64,000 nt of DNA from Diphasiastrum complanatum. Lineage: Eukaryota > Streptophyta > Lycopodiopsida > Lycopodiales > Lycopodiaceae. Below, piece by piece: positions 48,415 through 59,985 of this stretch (the stretch's first letter is position 1; each line of letters begins with the position of its first letter). The notes under the pieces were generated by a model. The model made no database searches. It saw only the letters and a program-made list of their open reading frames with translations, and was not told where the DNA came from. The stretch covers positions 23,691,106 to 23,755,105 of the forward strand of contig CM055100.1 in the NCBI GenBank assembly GCA_029204225.1, read 5' to 3'. The position numbers and the translations under genes are program-made.

Positions 48415-49620
48415 TCTTGAATGTAAGATGCAGCGTCCAAATCTGACACATATGAGGTGATCCTAGATTCAGGAGCCACCTCACACTTCGTGACATCAAG
48501 ACGAATAATGTCTGATTTCAGAAGTGTTGATCCTTCAAGATTCATAGTTCTTGGAGATGGATCCAAACATCAAGTGAACGGTATTGGCTCACTGTGGCTA
48601 AACACCAATGGCAGAGACAGACGACTCGAAGACATTCTGTTCGTGCCTACATTGTAGCAAGACTTGCTTTCTGTGGCAAGAATAGTTGATGCAGGAATGT
48701 GTGTGACGTTTTTTGACGAAGCATGCAACGTGATTGACGCCAGTACCAGTACCCTGATCGCTCAAGGCAAAAGAAAAGGCAATCTGTATCACCTGAAGGT
48801 ACGCCTGCCTGCAGATCAGATGCATCATACTCATGATGATTCGCAGGACACTCTGTGGCACAAGAGACTATGCCACATGAACTCAATGGCACTTTAACAA
48901 GCAAGCTATCATGGAGTGATAATAGGAGTCAGCATCTCGAATGCAACCAGTTCGACCACTTGTGATGCATGTCTGAAGGGTAACATGTCACGCACTCCAT
49001 TCGTCAAAGACTCCTACAGAACGACCAAGATTCTAGAGTTACTGCATTCTGACATCTGTGGGCTTTTCAACGTGATCTCAGTAGGAGGTTCAAAATATTA
49101 CATAACCTTCATTGATGATTATAGTAAATTTGCCAGCGTGTACTTTATTCAAAATAAATCTGAAGCACTTGATAAATTCACAGAATATGTGAATTGGGCT
49201 GAGAGATGCACAAGCAACAAAGTAAAGCAGATCAGGACAGATCGAGGTGGCGAATACATCTCGAATCACTTCACTGACTTCTGCAATGATCGTGGCATCA
49301 TTCACAAAAGGACTGCAGCCTACACACCGCAGCACAATGGTGTTGCATAAAGAAAGAATAGGACCCTGATGGAAGCTGCCAGATGCATGATGGCCTACTC
49401 GAGAGCTCCAAGGGTACTGTGGACTGAAGCAATAGCTACAACCACATACATCCAAAATAGGACAGGGAAGTCCGGAGTCCCTCATACGACACCACACGAG
49501 TTATGGTGGGGTAGAAAGCCCAACATGTCTCACATTAAAATCTTTGGTTGTGCAGCTTATGCACATATTCTTGATAAGCTTCGAAAGAAGCCAGTGTCTG
49601 TCTACATTCTGGAGGACTGA
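48415..49620 (+). pseudogene. copia protease-integrase remnant (distinct lineage)
   Basis: Begins in protease (VILDSGATSHFVTS with DSG intact), stops at TAG 48657, continues through LWHKRLCHMNSMAL, a TAA at 48896, the integrase core with LLHSDICG and RTDRGGEYISNHFTDF, another TAA at 49348 just before RKNRTL, and ends at KIFGCAAYAHILDKLRKKP. Sequence unlike the other copia pieces here suggests a separate lineage. The complete copia element inserted just downstream at 49667. Confidence 0.9.
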
Positions 49621-49666
49621 AGGAATGATGCAGCTAGCAGAGGGGACCAGCATTCAGGGTCCGAAC

Positions 49667-50319
49667 TGTGAAAAACTCAGATCCAAAAGATGCTAAAGTT
49701 TCATAAAGATCTTGGCCATGGAAGTTATGCACATCTAGATTGAAAAAATGATAGAAATTGTGATGTTAAGCATACTAAACATCAACTAAACATCAAAATC
49801 TGATCATAAGCTTCCACAAACAGAAACTTGCTGTCCCTGTCCGTACTTCAGAGCCTACAACCTGCATTTCACATGTGTGAAGCCATAGCAACAAAGAAAT
49901 CACAATTCTAGTGGCTAGAATGCAAGATATGAACAAAAAAGTGAGAGAGAAGAAGATGGACCTTCAAAGAGCATAACATTCATTCAATAGAATGAAAATG
50001 AGATGTGTACATACTCGTGGAGATGGCTATTTATAGCAGCCATAGTGCCTCTTGGCCACTTGTCTTATGATAGGCTAAAATTGGGGTCCAATAGGATTCA
50101 CCCATATACCTAGAAATTTGGTCAAATAGGAATGCACCAAATTATGAGCCAATAGAAGAGCTCCACACTCGACCTCCTCTAATTAATGTGACCTCAAAAG
50201 TAGTGTACACATACTTTGGGCCTCTACATACATGTATGAACCTATCTCTAACTTTTATTTGGCCATAGGCCTACAAAATCTCAAGTTAGGAAAATACTAC
50301 TAGTTGACAATTTTTCACA
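49667..50319 (-). repeat. 3' LTR of the complete copia element
   Basis: 653 bp, identical to the 5' LTR except T for C at 49874 inside the palindrome (CACATGTGTG). TATA motif at about 50028-50037. Confidence 0.98.
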
Positions 50320-53300
50320 CTCCCTCTTCAACTAGTTTTAGCATAGATTTAGAAAGTACACCAAGACTTGTTCTATGCTTGAAAAATAAGTCCTTTCCCA
50401 ATGCTTTGGTAAAGATATCAGCCACACATTCCTTTGATGGGACATGTTCAAGCTTGATCTCTTTTGCCAACACTTGTTCTCTCACAAAATGGTAAGCCAC
50501 CTCGATATGTTTGCTCCTTGCATGGAAAACCGGATTGCTTGCTAGACTTTGGGCTGAAAGGTTGTCACAAAAGATGATTGGACTCTCTGAAAAATCCAGC
50601 AAATGAAGCTCCATAATCATCCTCTTGATCCACACCATCTCCTTTGTGCATGATGTCAAAGCTTTGTACTCGGCCTCACTAGAAGAAAGTGATATAGTTG
50701 CTTGTTTCTTTGACATCCATGAGATAGCTCCATCACCTATGAAAATAGCATGTGCATTTATGGATTTTCTATCCATAAGGTCTCCTGCAAAATCTGAATC
50801 TGAAAAACCAAATAAGTTAGGTGATGAGCCTCTATAAACAATGCCAAAATCTTTTGTTCCCGAGATGTATCTCAAGATCCTCTTTCCTAGTTTCCAATGT
50901 TCTATGCTAGGATCTTGCATGAATTGGCTTAATCTACCAACACAATAAGATAAATCAGGTCTTGTGATGGTTAGATATATAAGAGAACCTATTAGCTTCC
51001 TATAGAGAGTAATGTCCTCGAAGGATCTTTCATTACCTCTTATAGTTAGCTTTACATGTGATTCCATAGGTGTATCAATAGGATTTGCATCTACCATATG
51101 AAATCTATTGAGAATAGAAATAGCATACTTCTCTTGTGAAATAAAAGTGATTTGAGAAGTTCTAATTACTTCTATTCCTAAGATATAGCTCAAAAGACCA
51201 AGATCATGCACTTCAAATTCCTTTTTTAGTGCTTTCTTGATATCTTCTATATCTTCCTTGTTCCCTCCACTTAAAATAATGTCATCCACATAAATTAGAA
51301 GGATTGTAACATCATTAGCACTAATTCTAAAGTAAAGTGAATGATCATACTCACTCATAGTGAAGTTTTGAGAAAGTAGAAAAGAGTTAAGCCTAGCATA
51401 CCAACTCCTTGGTGCTTGCTTAAGACCATACAAACTTTTTTGTAGAAAACACACATGATTAGGCTTGCTATGAGAAACATAGCTCTCGGGTTGCTCCATG
51501 TAGACTTCCTCTTCAAGATCACCATTCAAGAAAGCATTAGAAATGTCTAATTGCCAAAGATCCCATCCATAAAGAGTTGCAAGGGAAATGATTACTCTTA
51601 TGCTCACCATCTTTGCCACGGGTGCAAAGGTTTCCTCATAGTCAATGTCATGCTCTTGAGCATAACCTTTAGCCACCAACCTTGCCTTCAACTTGTTGAT
51701 AGATCCATCTTGATTTGTCTTTACCTTGAAGATCCATTTGCATCCAATTGCACTTTTGCCCTTTGGAAGCTCCACCAATCTCCATGTGTTGTTCTTCATA
51801 AGTGCTTCAAACTCAAGATCCATTGCTTGGATCCATTCCTCTTCTTGCCTTGCTTCATCTACACATGAAGGTACATCAAAAGAAGTTAGGAAAGCATAGT
51901 TGGATCCATCCACCACTTGCTTACCTTTGCCATCATAAGTGAGCCTTGAGGGTTTCACTTTATGCCTTGGAGTTCTCCTTGGAATTTGACTTGAAGAGGC
52001 TTCTTCAACATCCACATCCAATGTGTCATCAACTCCATTGTCATCAAGCACATTAGTTGCAACAACACCATCATCACTTGAAACAACTTTTGGAATGTTA
52101 CCTTCATCAAAAATGACATCCCTACTTGTGAACACTTTCTTGATTGAAGGAACATAAATCCTATATGCTTTGCTTACTTCACTATAACCAACAAAAATGC
52201 CCTTTCTTGAAGATGGATCCTCCTTAGTTCTATCATCAAGAGTAATGTTGAAGTAGCAAATGCATCCAAAAGTTCTTAGAAACTTGACATTAGGCTTCGT
52301 ACCAAACAAAGCTTCAAAAGGGGTTTTTCCTTCCAATACAACACTTGGCCATCTATTGCATAGGAAATTTGCACACAACAAAGCATCACTCCAAAAAGGT
52401 TTAGGAAGATTAGCATTCAATCTCATTGCCTTTGCACTCTCACACAAGGTTCTATTCTTCCTCTCGGCCACTCCATTTTGTTGTGGTGTTCTTGGACATG
52501 TGTACTCCCTCTTGATCCCATGCTCATCGCAAAAGGCTTTGAATTTGTTAGAAATGTATTCACCACCATTGTCGCTCCTCAAGCATTTGATTTTGGTTGT
52601 AAATTGAGTCTCAATAGCAACTTTGAACTTGACAAACACATCAAACACCTCATCCTTGCTCTTTAGTAGATAAACCCAACAAAATCTACTAAAATCATCA
52701 ATGAAAGTTACATACATCTTAGCACCTCCATTGCTAATTGTAGTAACACCATGAATATCCGAATGCAAGAGAGAAAAAGGCATCTTAGATCTAGATATAG
52801 ATCTAGTATATGGCAATCTATGTGATTTAGACAAAGCACATTCTTCACAAACATGATTCAAGCAAGTAAGAGACTTGGGAAGTCCCCTTACTACCTCCTT
52901 TTTGGCTATTACCTCCAAGGCCTTGTAGTTGAGATGTCCCATCCTTTTATGCCATACCTCTTGAATTGACATTTGTTCATTTGCCATGCATCCAACTTGG
53001 TTAGCAACAACACATGCATCAAGCTTGAACAATTTCCCTTGCCTTTTCCCTTTTGCAATGATACTACACCCCTTTTTGATCAAGCAAGCATCACCATCAA
53101 ACTCAACTTTGAATCCTTTGTCAAGCATTTGGCTTACACTAAGTAAGTTCTTGGTAATGGATGGAATGAGCAAAACATCTTTCAATTCTATATTCCTATT
53201 TGTAGAAAGTGAAATAGGAATTGTGCCAATCCCCTTGATTGCACACTCACCATCATTTGCGGTATAGATTACCTTCCTATCACCATCAAATGCCATTAAA

Positions 53301-54265
53301 GATGAAAAATACTCTTTATGATATGTCATATGAGAAGTGGCTCCACTATCAATCCACCAAGGATCAATGTCTCCATGATTAGCCAACAAGCAAGATGACA
53401 TAACAAAAGCATCATTTGAAAGAAGCTCATCCCCACCCTCATCAATAGTTAGATTGGTTTGCTTTTCCCCTTGATCCCTCTTTTTCTTAAAACAATCACT
53501 AGCAAAATGCCCTTTGACTCCACAATAGAAACATTTTAGCTTAGATCTATCCTTCTTTTTGCCAAAAGTAGAGTGCTCACCTTGGTCTTGCCCTTTAGAC
53601 CAATTGCTTTTACCTTTGCCCTTGAACTTGCCTTTAGAGAACATTGCCTCCTCTTCTCCTCCTTGAGATGTAGAAGATGCTCCCACTCTTGCTTGCAACC
53701 TGAATTCTTCAGCCAACAAGACCTCTTGCAAGTCTCCAACACTTGGTAAACATTTTTGGATAGCATAACTTTGAACAAGATTAGCATGATCATCCAACAA
53801 GCCATTGAGAATCACTTGAACAAGCTCCTCATTATTTATGCCATCATTAATGCATGCTAACTCATCATTCAATGCTTTAACTCTCAAAACAAAAGCATGT
53901 CCATTCTCACTCTTCTTTTGCATACAAGAAAAGATTTGCCTTCTTAAAGTCAACACTCTAGAAGTAGACTTGGATTCATAAACCTTCTTCAAGGCTTCCC
54001 AAGCTTCACTAGATGATGTGCACTTACCAACCTCTTTGATAAGCTCATTTGTCACATTCATCTTGATCATGTGAAGGGCTTTCTTTGCCCTCTTGTCATA
54101 CCTCAATTGTTCTTGAGGTGCCAAAGGTCTCTCCTCCACACCTACAACAATATCCATCAACTCATTCATCTCAAGCAAAGACTCCATCCTTACTTTCCAA
54201 GTAGAATAGTTGAGGGAGGTAAGCCTATCATTGCTTTCCAACATGTAGCCTCCATTTGTAGCCAT
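50315..54265 (-). CDS. copia Gag-Pol polyprotein, 1316 residues, intact
   Basis: A single reading frame, the usual copia arrangement. Domains in order: gag 1 to about 240; zinc knuckle CFYCGVKGHFASDC at 245-258 with all four ligands; protease DSG at 306-308; pre-integrase WHKRMGHLNYKAL from 438 with its CEEC half-finger; integrase core with Asp503, Asp565 and Glu601; reverse transcriptase about 820-1060 with QLDISNAFLNG and YVDD at 992-995; RNase H with SDSDFAGD at 1155-1162 and SLSSSEAEYKAL near 1192-1203. Integrase before reverse transcriptase defines Ty1/copia. The last codons overlap the purine tract and the first bases of the 3' LTR. The ATG at 54265 matches the gag start of the relative at 27587. 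No defect was found. Confidence 0.97.
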   Translation of the reverse strand: MATNGGYMLESNDRLTSLNYSTWKVRMESLLEMNELMDIVVGVEERPLAPQEQLRYDKRAKKALHMIKMNVTNELIKEVGKCTSSSEAWEALKKVYESKSTSRVLTLRRQIFSCMQKKSENGHAFVLRVKALNDELACINDGINNEELVQVILNGLLDDHANLVQSYAIQKCLPSVGDLQEVLLAEEFRLQARVGASSTSQGGEEEAMFSKGKFKGKGKSNWSKGQDQGEHSTFGKKKDRSKLKCFYCGVKGHFASDCFKKKRDQGEKQTNLTIDEGGDELLSNDAFVMSSCLLANHGDIDPWWIDSGATSHMTYHKEYFSSLMAFDGDRKVIYTANDGECAIKGIGTIPISLSTNRNIELKDVLLIPSITKNLLSVSQMLDKGFKVEFDGDACLIKKGCSIIAKGKRQGKLFKLDACVVANQVGCMANEQMSIQEVWHKRMGHLNYKALEVIAKKEVVRGLPKSLTCLNHVCEECALSKSHRLPYTRSISRSKMPFSLLHSDIHGVTTISNGGAKMYVTFIDDFSRFCWVYLLKSKDEVFDVFVKFKVAIETQFTTKIKCLRSDNGGEYISNKFKAFCDEHGIKREYTCPRTPQQNGVAERKNRTLCESAKAMRLNANLPKPFWSDALLCANFLCNRWPSVVLEGKTPFEALFGTKPNVKFLRTFGCICYFNITLDDRTKEDPSSRKGIFVGYSEVSKAYRIYVPSIKKVFTSRDVIFDEGNIPKVVSSDDGVVATNVLDDNGVDDTLDVDVEEASSSQIPRRTPRHKVKPSRLTYDGKGKQVVDGSNYAFLTSFDVPSCVDEARQEEEWIQAMDLEFEALMKNNTWRLVELPKGKSAIGCKWIFKVKTNQDGSINKLKARLVAKGYAQEHDIDYEETFAPVAKMVSIRVIISLATLYGWDLWQLDISNAFLNGDLEEEVYMEQPESYVSHSKPNHVCFLQKSLYGLKQAPRSWYARLNSFLLSQNFTMSEYDHSLYFRISANDVTILLIYVDDIILSGGNKEDIEDIKKALKKEFEVHDLGLLSYILGIEVIRTSQITFISQEKYAISILNRFHMVDANPIDTPMESHVKLTIRGNERSFEDITLYRKLIGSLIYLTITRPDLSYCVGRLSQFMQDPSIEHWKLGKRILRYISGTKDFGIVYRGSSPNLFGFSDSDFAGDLMDRKSINAHAIFIGDGAISWMSKKQATISLSSSEAEYKALTSCTKEMVWIKRMIMELHLLDFSESPIIFCDNLSAQSLASNPVFHARSKHIEVAYHFVREQVLAKEIKLEHVPSKECVADIFTKALGKDLFFKHRTSLGVLSKSMLKLVEEGV

Positions 54266-54862
54266 GTTGCAATGATTGATCTCTGATCTTTGACCTGTTC
54301 CAATGCACTAAGCACTCTCTTGAATCAACAAATGAAACACAAGAAGAAATCACAAAGATTTGGAACCTAAAACCTTACTTTTTCTCTCTTTTCCTCACTT
54401 TTTCCTTAATTTTAGCCACTAGTTTTATGATTTCTTGATCAAACCAAGACCAAACCTCAATATACTTGCTTTTCCCTCACTCCTAAGATTGAAATATACT
54501 CTTGAATCATTCAGCAAACTGAAAATCAGAGGGTTACATCAATTTTGAAGTTTTTGACATGAAGAAGCAAGAAATTGAATCAAAAAACTATATGCTAGAA
54601 TGGAAAACTAATAGGATCTTGTTGGATCTTGCATCTCCCTCTTTCCAAAACAATTTTTGTCTCCTTATTCTGATAAGTACAGAGGGAATTCGCCCTACTT
54701 CAATTGAAATGCATACAAATGATGTTTTGATCACAAAGATCCAATTTCTACACATAAATCAACAAGATTTTTAGCTAGAAACTTGATTGGAATGCTACAA
54801 AAGCAAACTCGCCCACAAATCTCTTCTAAATCTGGCAAAACCTGCACATTTGGCCGCCTAAT

Positions 54863-54874
54863 GCTCTGATACCA
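54863..54874 (-). other. Primer binding site (initiator tRNA-Met) of the complete element
   Basis: TGGTATCAGAGC on the minus strand, directly after the 5' LTR. Confidence 0.96.
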
Positions 54875-55527
54875 TGTGAAAAACTCAGATCCAAAAGATG
54901 CTAAAGTTTCATAAAGATCTTGGCCATGGAAGTTATGCACATCTAGATTGAAAAAATGATAGAAATTGTGATGTTAAGCATACTAAACATCAACTAAACA
55001 TCAAAATCTGATCATAAGCTTCCACAAACAGAAACTTGCTGTCCCTGTCCGTACTTCAGAGCCTACAACCTGCATTTCACACGTGTGAAGCCATAGCAAC
55101 AAAGAAATCACAATTCTAGTGGCTAGAATGCAAGATATGAACAAAAAAGTGAGAGAGAAGAAGATGGACCTTCAAAGAGCATAACATTCATTCAATAGAA
55201 TGAAAATGAGATGTGTACATACTCGTGGAGATGGCTATTTATAGCAGCCATAGTGCCTCTTGGCCACTTGTCTTATGATAGGCTAAAATTGGGGTCCAAT
55301 AGGATTCACCCATATACCTAGAAATTTGGTCAAATAGGAATGCACCAAATTATGAGCCAATAGAAGAGCTCCACACTCGACCTCCTCTAATTAATGTGAC
55401 CTCAAAAGTAGTGTACACATACTTTGGGCCTCTACATACATGTATGAACCTATCTCTAACTTTTATTTGGCCATAGGCCTACAAAATCTCAAGTTAGGAA
55501 AATACTACTAGTTGACAATTTTTCACA
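54875..55527 (-). repeat. 5' LTR of the complete copia element
   Basis: 653 bp, TGTGAAAAATTG to TTTTTCACA on the minus strand. TATA motif at about 55232-55242. Contains the palindrome CACACGTGTG at 55078-55087. Confidence 0.98.
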
Positions 55528-55908
55528 CGAACTCCATCCGAATTGTTTAGCATTTCGCGTTCACAAAAGATTTTGCATCAATAACCAACTGAATTGACTG
55601 CAATTATAGGCTAACATCTTACTTGGGTATGGGCAAGACACCATGCCGATACCAACTCAAGAGCATTATGTTATATCATGCTTTGAATATTTGAATGAAA
55701 AAGAAAAACATGAGATGTTTATTTGCAGTGTATACATTGTACACTTTAGATCTAAAATTGGCCAAAGCCAAGCCAAAAGAGCTTGAGGCTCCAAACTTCA
55801 GCAACTCCTTTGTTGATATTGGAACCCACACCTTCGTGGATGTAGAAACAACCTCTTATCCTATTTCATCGGCCATATATGATTTAGAACTAATCTCATC
55901 AAGCTAGT
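55528..55908. other. Host sequence between two copia elements
   Basis: Continues the pre-insertion sequence after the CGAAC duplication. A 70-codon ORF (55695-55907) runs up to the next LTR but resembles nothing known. Confidence 0.4.
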
Positions 55909-56599
55909 TGTGAAAAGTACAGTACTAAGGACCATAAATGGATCTTTGAATGATCCACAAGGTGATTGTATGCTTGTTAAACAATCTATCAGAAACTAGT
56001 CATCAGAAAACAAGATCTAGTTTAGCAGCTTCATAGGAAACAAGTAGAGACAATCAAAGCATTGATCAATTAGTATAATCCAACTCCACACATGTGGAAA
56101 TAAGGCTGTAGTACGGCCTGTAGACAGTGTTTACAAAGTGCCAAAGCTGGGTTTCATTGGAAAAATAGAGTAATCACCATACAATGAGAGGAAACTCGAG
56201 TTTCTCCTTGAGGCTCCAAAAAGTTTCTATCTTCTCACTATGGAGAATGGGAATACATAGTAAAACACACTTCCTTTGCAAAGTTAGGTGAAAATCCAGC
56301 ATGTAATAAGGAAGTGGACTCCACTTTCTTGCCCTAATGTGAAAACCCTAGCCTAGATCCAAGAGTCATGCATGGTAGGTGCATGGTAGGTACAAATCTC
56401 ATCATAAATCATGGTCTAGATCCTACAAAGTAGGAATCACTACCAAATAGACACAACCACTCCTCTTGACTCGTGGTAACCTACTTTAGGTGTGTATGTA
56501 CAAGTGGCACTTTGGCCATTGAAGTAACCAACAAACAATATTGACAAAATGTACAATATTCTACATGGCTAGATTTGCCAATGTAGGCAATTTTTCACA
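55909..56599 (-). repeat. 3' LTR of the disabled copia element
   Basis: Partner of 62102-62792, about 98.7% identical. Its palindrome reads CCACACATGTGG (56086-56097), a C-to-T change relative to the 5' LTR. Confidence 0.97.
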
Positions 56600-56647
56600 C
56601 TCCTCCTCAAATCTAGCCTTGGAGATCACAATGCTTTTATCAATAAC

Positions 56648-58246
56648 TTAAATTGAAGATCTAAGCTTGACAAATGAATCTTTAGGTAAAGGTTTAGTAA
56701 ACAAATCAGCCAAGCAACTTGATGATGGCACGTGTTGGAGCTTGATCTCTTTAGCTTGCACTTTTTCCCTCACGAAATGATGAGCAATTTCGATGTGTTT
56801 GCTCCTTGCATGGAATGTAGGATTAGTTGCAAGTGATTGGGCTGATTGGTTGTCACAATAGATGATAGGGATCTCCTCCTCCTTGACATGAAGCTCCACC
56901 AATAGTCTTTTGAGCCACAAGACCTCCTTGCATGTTGATGTCAAGGCCTTGTATTCGGATTCTGTGGAAGATAGGGAGATGGTATCTTGCTTGCTGGAAA
57001 GCCATAATACTACTCCATCACATAGAAAGGTGGCAAAGGCACTTGTTGATCTTCTATCCACTTTGTCACCTGCAAAATCCGAGTCACTATAGGCTCTTAA
57101 GCCAAGATTAGTTCCTCTATACAAAATACCAAAATTCTTAGTGAATGTAATGTATCTAAGAACTCTTTTGGCCATCTTCCAATGTGAAACTAGAGGACTT
57201 TGCATGAATTGGCTTAACTTTCCAACACTATAACTAAGATCAGGTCTAGTTATAGTTAAATAGATCAAGGAGCCAATAAGCCTTCTATATAATGTGATGT
57301 CCTCAAAGGATGCTTCATCACAACCAATAGATGCTTTTACATGTTGCTCCATTGGTGTCTCAATGCCTTTACAATTCTTCATTCCAAATCTATCTAGGAT
57401 GGATGTAGCATATTTAGATTGACAAATGAAGCTAAAATCACATCCTCTAATAACCTCTATTCCAAGAATGAAGCTCAATAGGCCGAGATCTACCATCTTA
57501 AACTCTTTTGCTAAAGCAATTTTTACATCTCTAATTCCATCTAGATCATTACCACTCAAGATAATGTCATCTACATACAAAACAAGAATAATGATCATGC
57601 CATCATGAAAACTTATATACAATGATGGATCATAGGCACTCACTACAAAATTGATGGAAATGAGAAAAGAGTTTAGCCTAGAGTACCATGCTCTAGGTGC
57701 TTGCTTGAGCCCATAAAGGCTCTTCTTCAAAAAACACACCTTTCCTTCATGCTTTGCCTTGATGAAGCCCTCGGGTTGCCTCATGTAGATCTCTTCCTCC
57801 AAATAACCATTTAGGAATGCATTTGTGAAGTCAAGTTGGAATAGCTCTCAATTGAAGGTTGTAGCAAGACTAATGATCAACCTGATAGTAACAAGCTTAG
57901 CCACAGGAGCAAAAGTCTCATCATAGTCAATGCCTTTGGTTTGTAAAAAACCTTTGGCAACAAGCCTAGCTTTATGCTTGCTTATTGATCCATCTTGATT
58001 ATACTTTAATCTAAACACCCATTTGCAATCAAGAGGTTTCTTCCCTTGAGGAAGATCCACAAGATCCCAAGTATGATTCTCAATAAGAGCATCATACTCT
58101 ACTTGCATAACATCCATCCAACTTTTAGACTTACAGGCATCTTCATAGCATGTTGGCTCATCTAACATTGAGGTAAGAAAGGTGTAAGATGTGAAAGATG
58201 ATGAGCCTTCCCTTTGATCACCTTGACCATCATAGGTGAGCCTCAA
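56648..58246 (-). pseudogene. copia reverse transcriptase-RNase H of the disabled element
   Basis: Opens RLTYDGQGDQREGS, proceeds through NHTWDLVDLPQG and the conserved ETFAPVAKLVTIR block, then meets TGA 57848-57850 where relatives have tryptophan. The same frame continues to 56648 with YGLKQAPRAWYSRLN, YVDDIILSGND, YSDSDFAGDKVDRRS and SLSSTESEYKAL. The catalytic motifs downstream of the stop are intact. Confidence 0.95.
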
Positions 58247-59982
58247 TGGCTCAATCTTGCCCTTGTAGATCTTCTTGGAGTTCTTGGAGTTGCTGGAGTT
58301 CTTGCATCTTGAGGTGGATCCTCAAATTCTTCTTCACTTGGAAGCTCCTCCTCCATCCTAGCATGATCCTTGGCATCAAGATGATTAGTAGCATTATCAT
58401 CCAAATCACAAGCATGTCCTTCATCAAAAATAACATCCCTAATCACTATCACCTTGCTAGTGATGGGATTGAAGACTCTATAACCTTTGCTATTCTCACC
58501 ATATCCCACAAAGATGCCTTTGATGGATGTTGCATCATCCTTCTTTCTCTTATCCAAGGATTGGTGTACATAGCAAGTGGATCCAAAAACTTTGAGATCT
58601 TTGAGATTGGGCTTCTCTCCAAATAGAGCTTCAAATGGTGTGATTCCTCCAATGGCTTGGTTTGGCAATCTATTGCACAAATAGTTAGCACAAGTTATTG
58701 CTTCACCCCAAAATGGTTTGGATAGAGAAGCATCTAGCCTTAAGGCCTTAGCACACTCACAAAGAGATCTATTTCTTCTCTCACTCACTCCATTTTGTTG
58801 AGGGGTGTATGGACATGACAACTCCCTCTTTATGCCATTAGAACTACAAAAGTCAATCAACTTATTGGAGATATATTCACCTCCATTATCACTCCTTAAT
58901 ACCTTAATCTTGGTACTAAGTTGATTTTCTACCAAAGTCTTGAACTTTACAAAAGAATCAAACACCATTGATTTGCTAGACAAGAGGTACATCCAACAAA
59001 ATCTAGAATAGTCATCAATGAAGATTACATAGTACTTGGCACCACCATTAGACTCATGTGAAAAACTATGAACATCCGAATGGATGAGTTCAAGAGGGGA
59101 GTTTGATCTTGATGTAGATCTTGAGAAGGGTAGTTTGTGAGCCTTTGAGAGGCTGCATGCTTCACATCTCTTCCCACACTTTGACAAATTCTTGGGGAGT
59201 CCAACTGCAAGCTCCGTTGTAGCCATAGATTTCATGGCTTTGTAGTTGGGGTGGCCCAACCTTTTGTGCCACAGTTCCACCTTTGATAGCTCCACCTTTG
59301 CCAAGTTAACACTCTCCACTGCAATATTAGCATCAAGCTTAAACAATCTACCTTGCTTAAAGCCTTTGGCTATACATTCATCATTTCTAAGGATGGAACA
59401 AACTCCATGCTTAAATTGTACATCTAGGCCATTATCCATTAACTGGCCAACACTAAGCAAATTCTTGGTTAACTTAGGAACATAAAGAACATTATCTAGA
59501 TTCATCCTTTTGGATGATCTCACATACAAGGGAATTGTTCCTATTCCACTTATCTTACATTCTTGACTACTTGCAGTATAGATTGATCTATGTAAGTCAT
59601 TGTAAGAAAGTAAGGTGGAGAATATGTCCTTTTGATATGTCATGTGGGAACTTGCCCCACTATCAATCCACCAAGAATCATTGGTGTTGCTCTTGGATGA
59701 TGGTGGTTTGTTGGAAACCATCAAGGATGACTCTTCATCCTCCTCTTCCTCCTGATATGCAATGTTGCTTTGTTTGCTCTCTTGTGCCTTCTTCTTCTTG
59801 AGACATTCTGATGCAAAATGTCCTTTCTTTCCACAGAAAAAACATTTGTACTTGGACTTGTCTTTGATCTTGCCCTTTGAGCTTGAAGCCTCATCCTCCT
59901 CCTTGGTCTCCTTGAAGTGCTTCTTCTTGCCATTGGTCTTCTTCTTGCTTTTGAATGAGAAATTAGCTTTCTCATCACCATC
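58243..59982 (-). pseudogene. copia zinc knuckle, protease and integrase of the disabled element
   Basis: Same frame as gag after the TAG. Zinc knuckle CFFCGKKGHFASEC complete; protease WWIDSGASSHM; pre-integrase ELWHKRLGHPNYKAMKSM; integrase core with IHSDVHSF, RSDNGGEYISNKLIDF and PQQNGVSERRNRSL, all catalytic residues present. The frame ends at RRSTRARLSH because of a 1-bp deletion relative to the fragment at 22873-24096. Confidence 0.95.
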
Positions 59983-59985
59983 CTA

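Larger units (their letters stand above)
49667..55527 (-). mobile_element. Complete, apparently young Ty1/copia retrotransposon
   Basis: 5861 bp with LTRs of exactly 653 bp at 54875-55527 (5') and 49667-50319 (3'), flanked by a perfect 5-bp target duplication CGAAC (49662-49666 and 55528-55532). The LTRs differ at one base (49874 T against 55082 C). The primer-site complement GCTCTGATACCA is at 54863-54874, and a purine tract (GAAGAGGGAG on the minus strand) abuts the 3' LTR. One unbroken ORF encodes all expected domains. Each LTR has a minus-strand TATA box, CTATAAATAG. Structure, intact coding and near-identical LTRs indicate recent, perhaps still competent, mobility; activity itself cannot be read from sequence. 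Confidence 0.98.

Noticed and set aside
48112-48566. Overlapping minus-strand ORFs of 60-77 codons
   Set aside because: They run antisense into a plus-strand copia protease and show no recognisable protein.
51551-53267. Plus-strand ORFs of 60-115 codons inside 50.3-54.3 kb
   Set aside because: Antisense shadows of the intact copia polyprotein.
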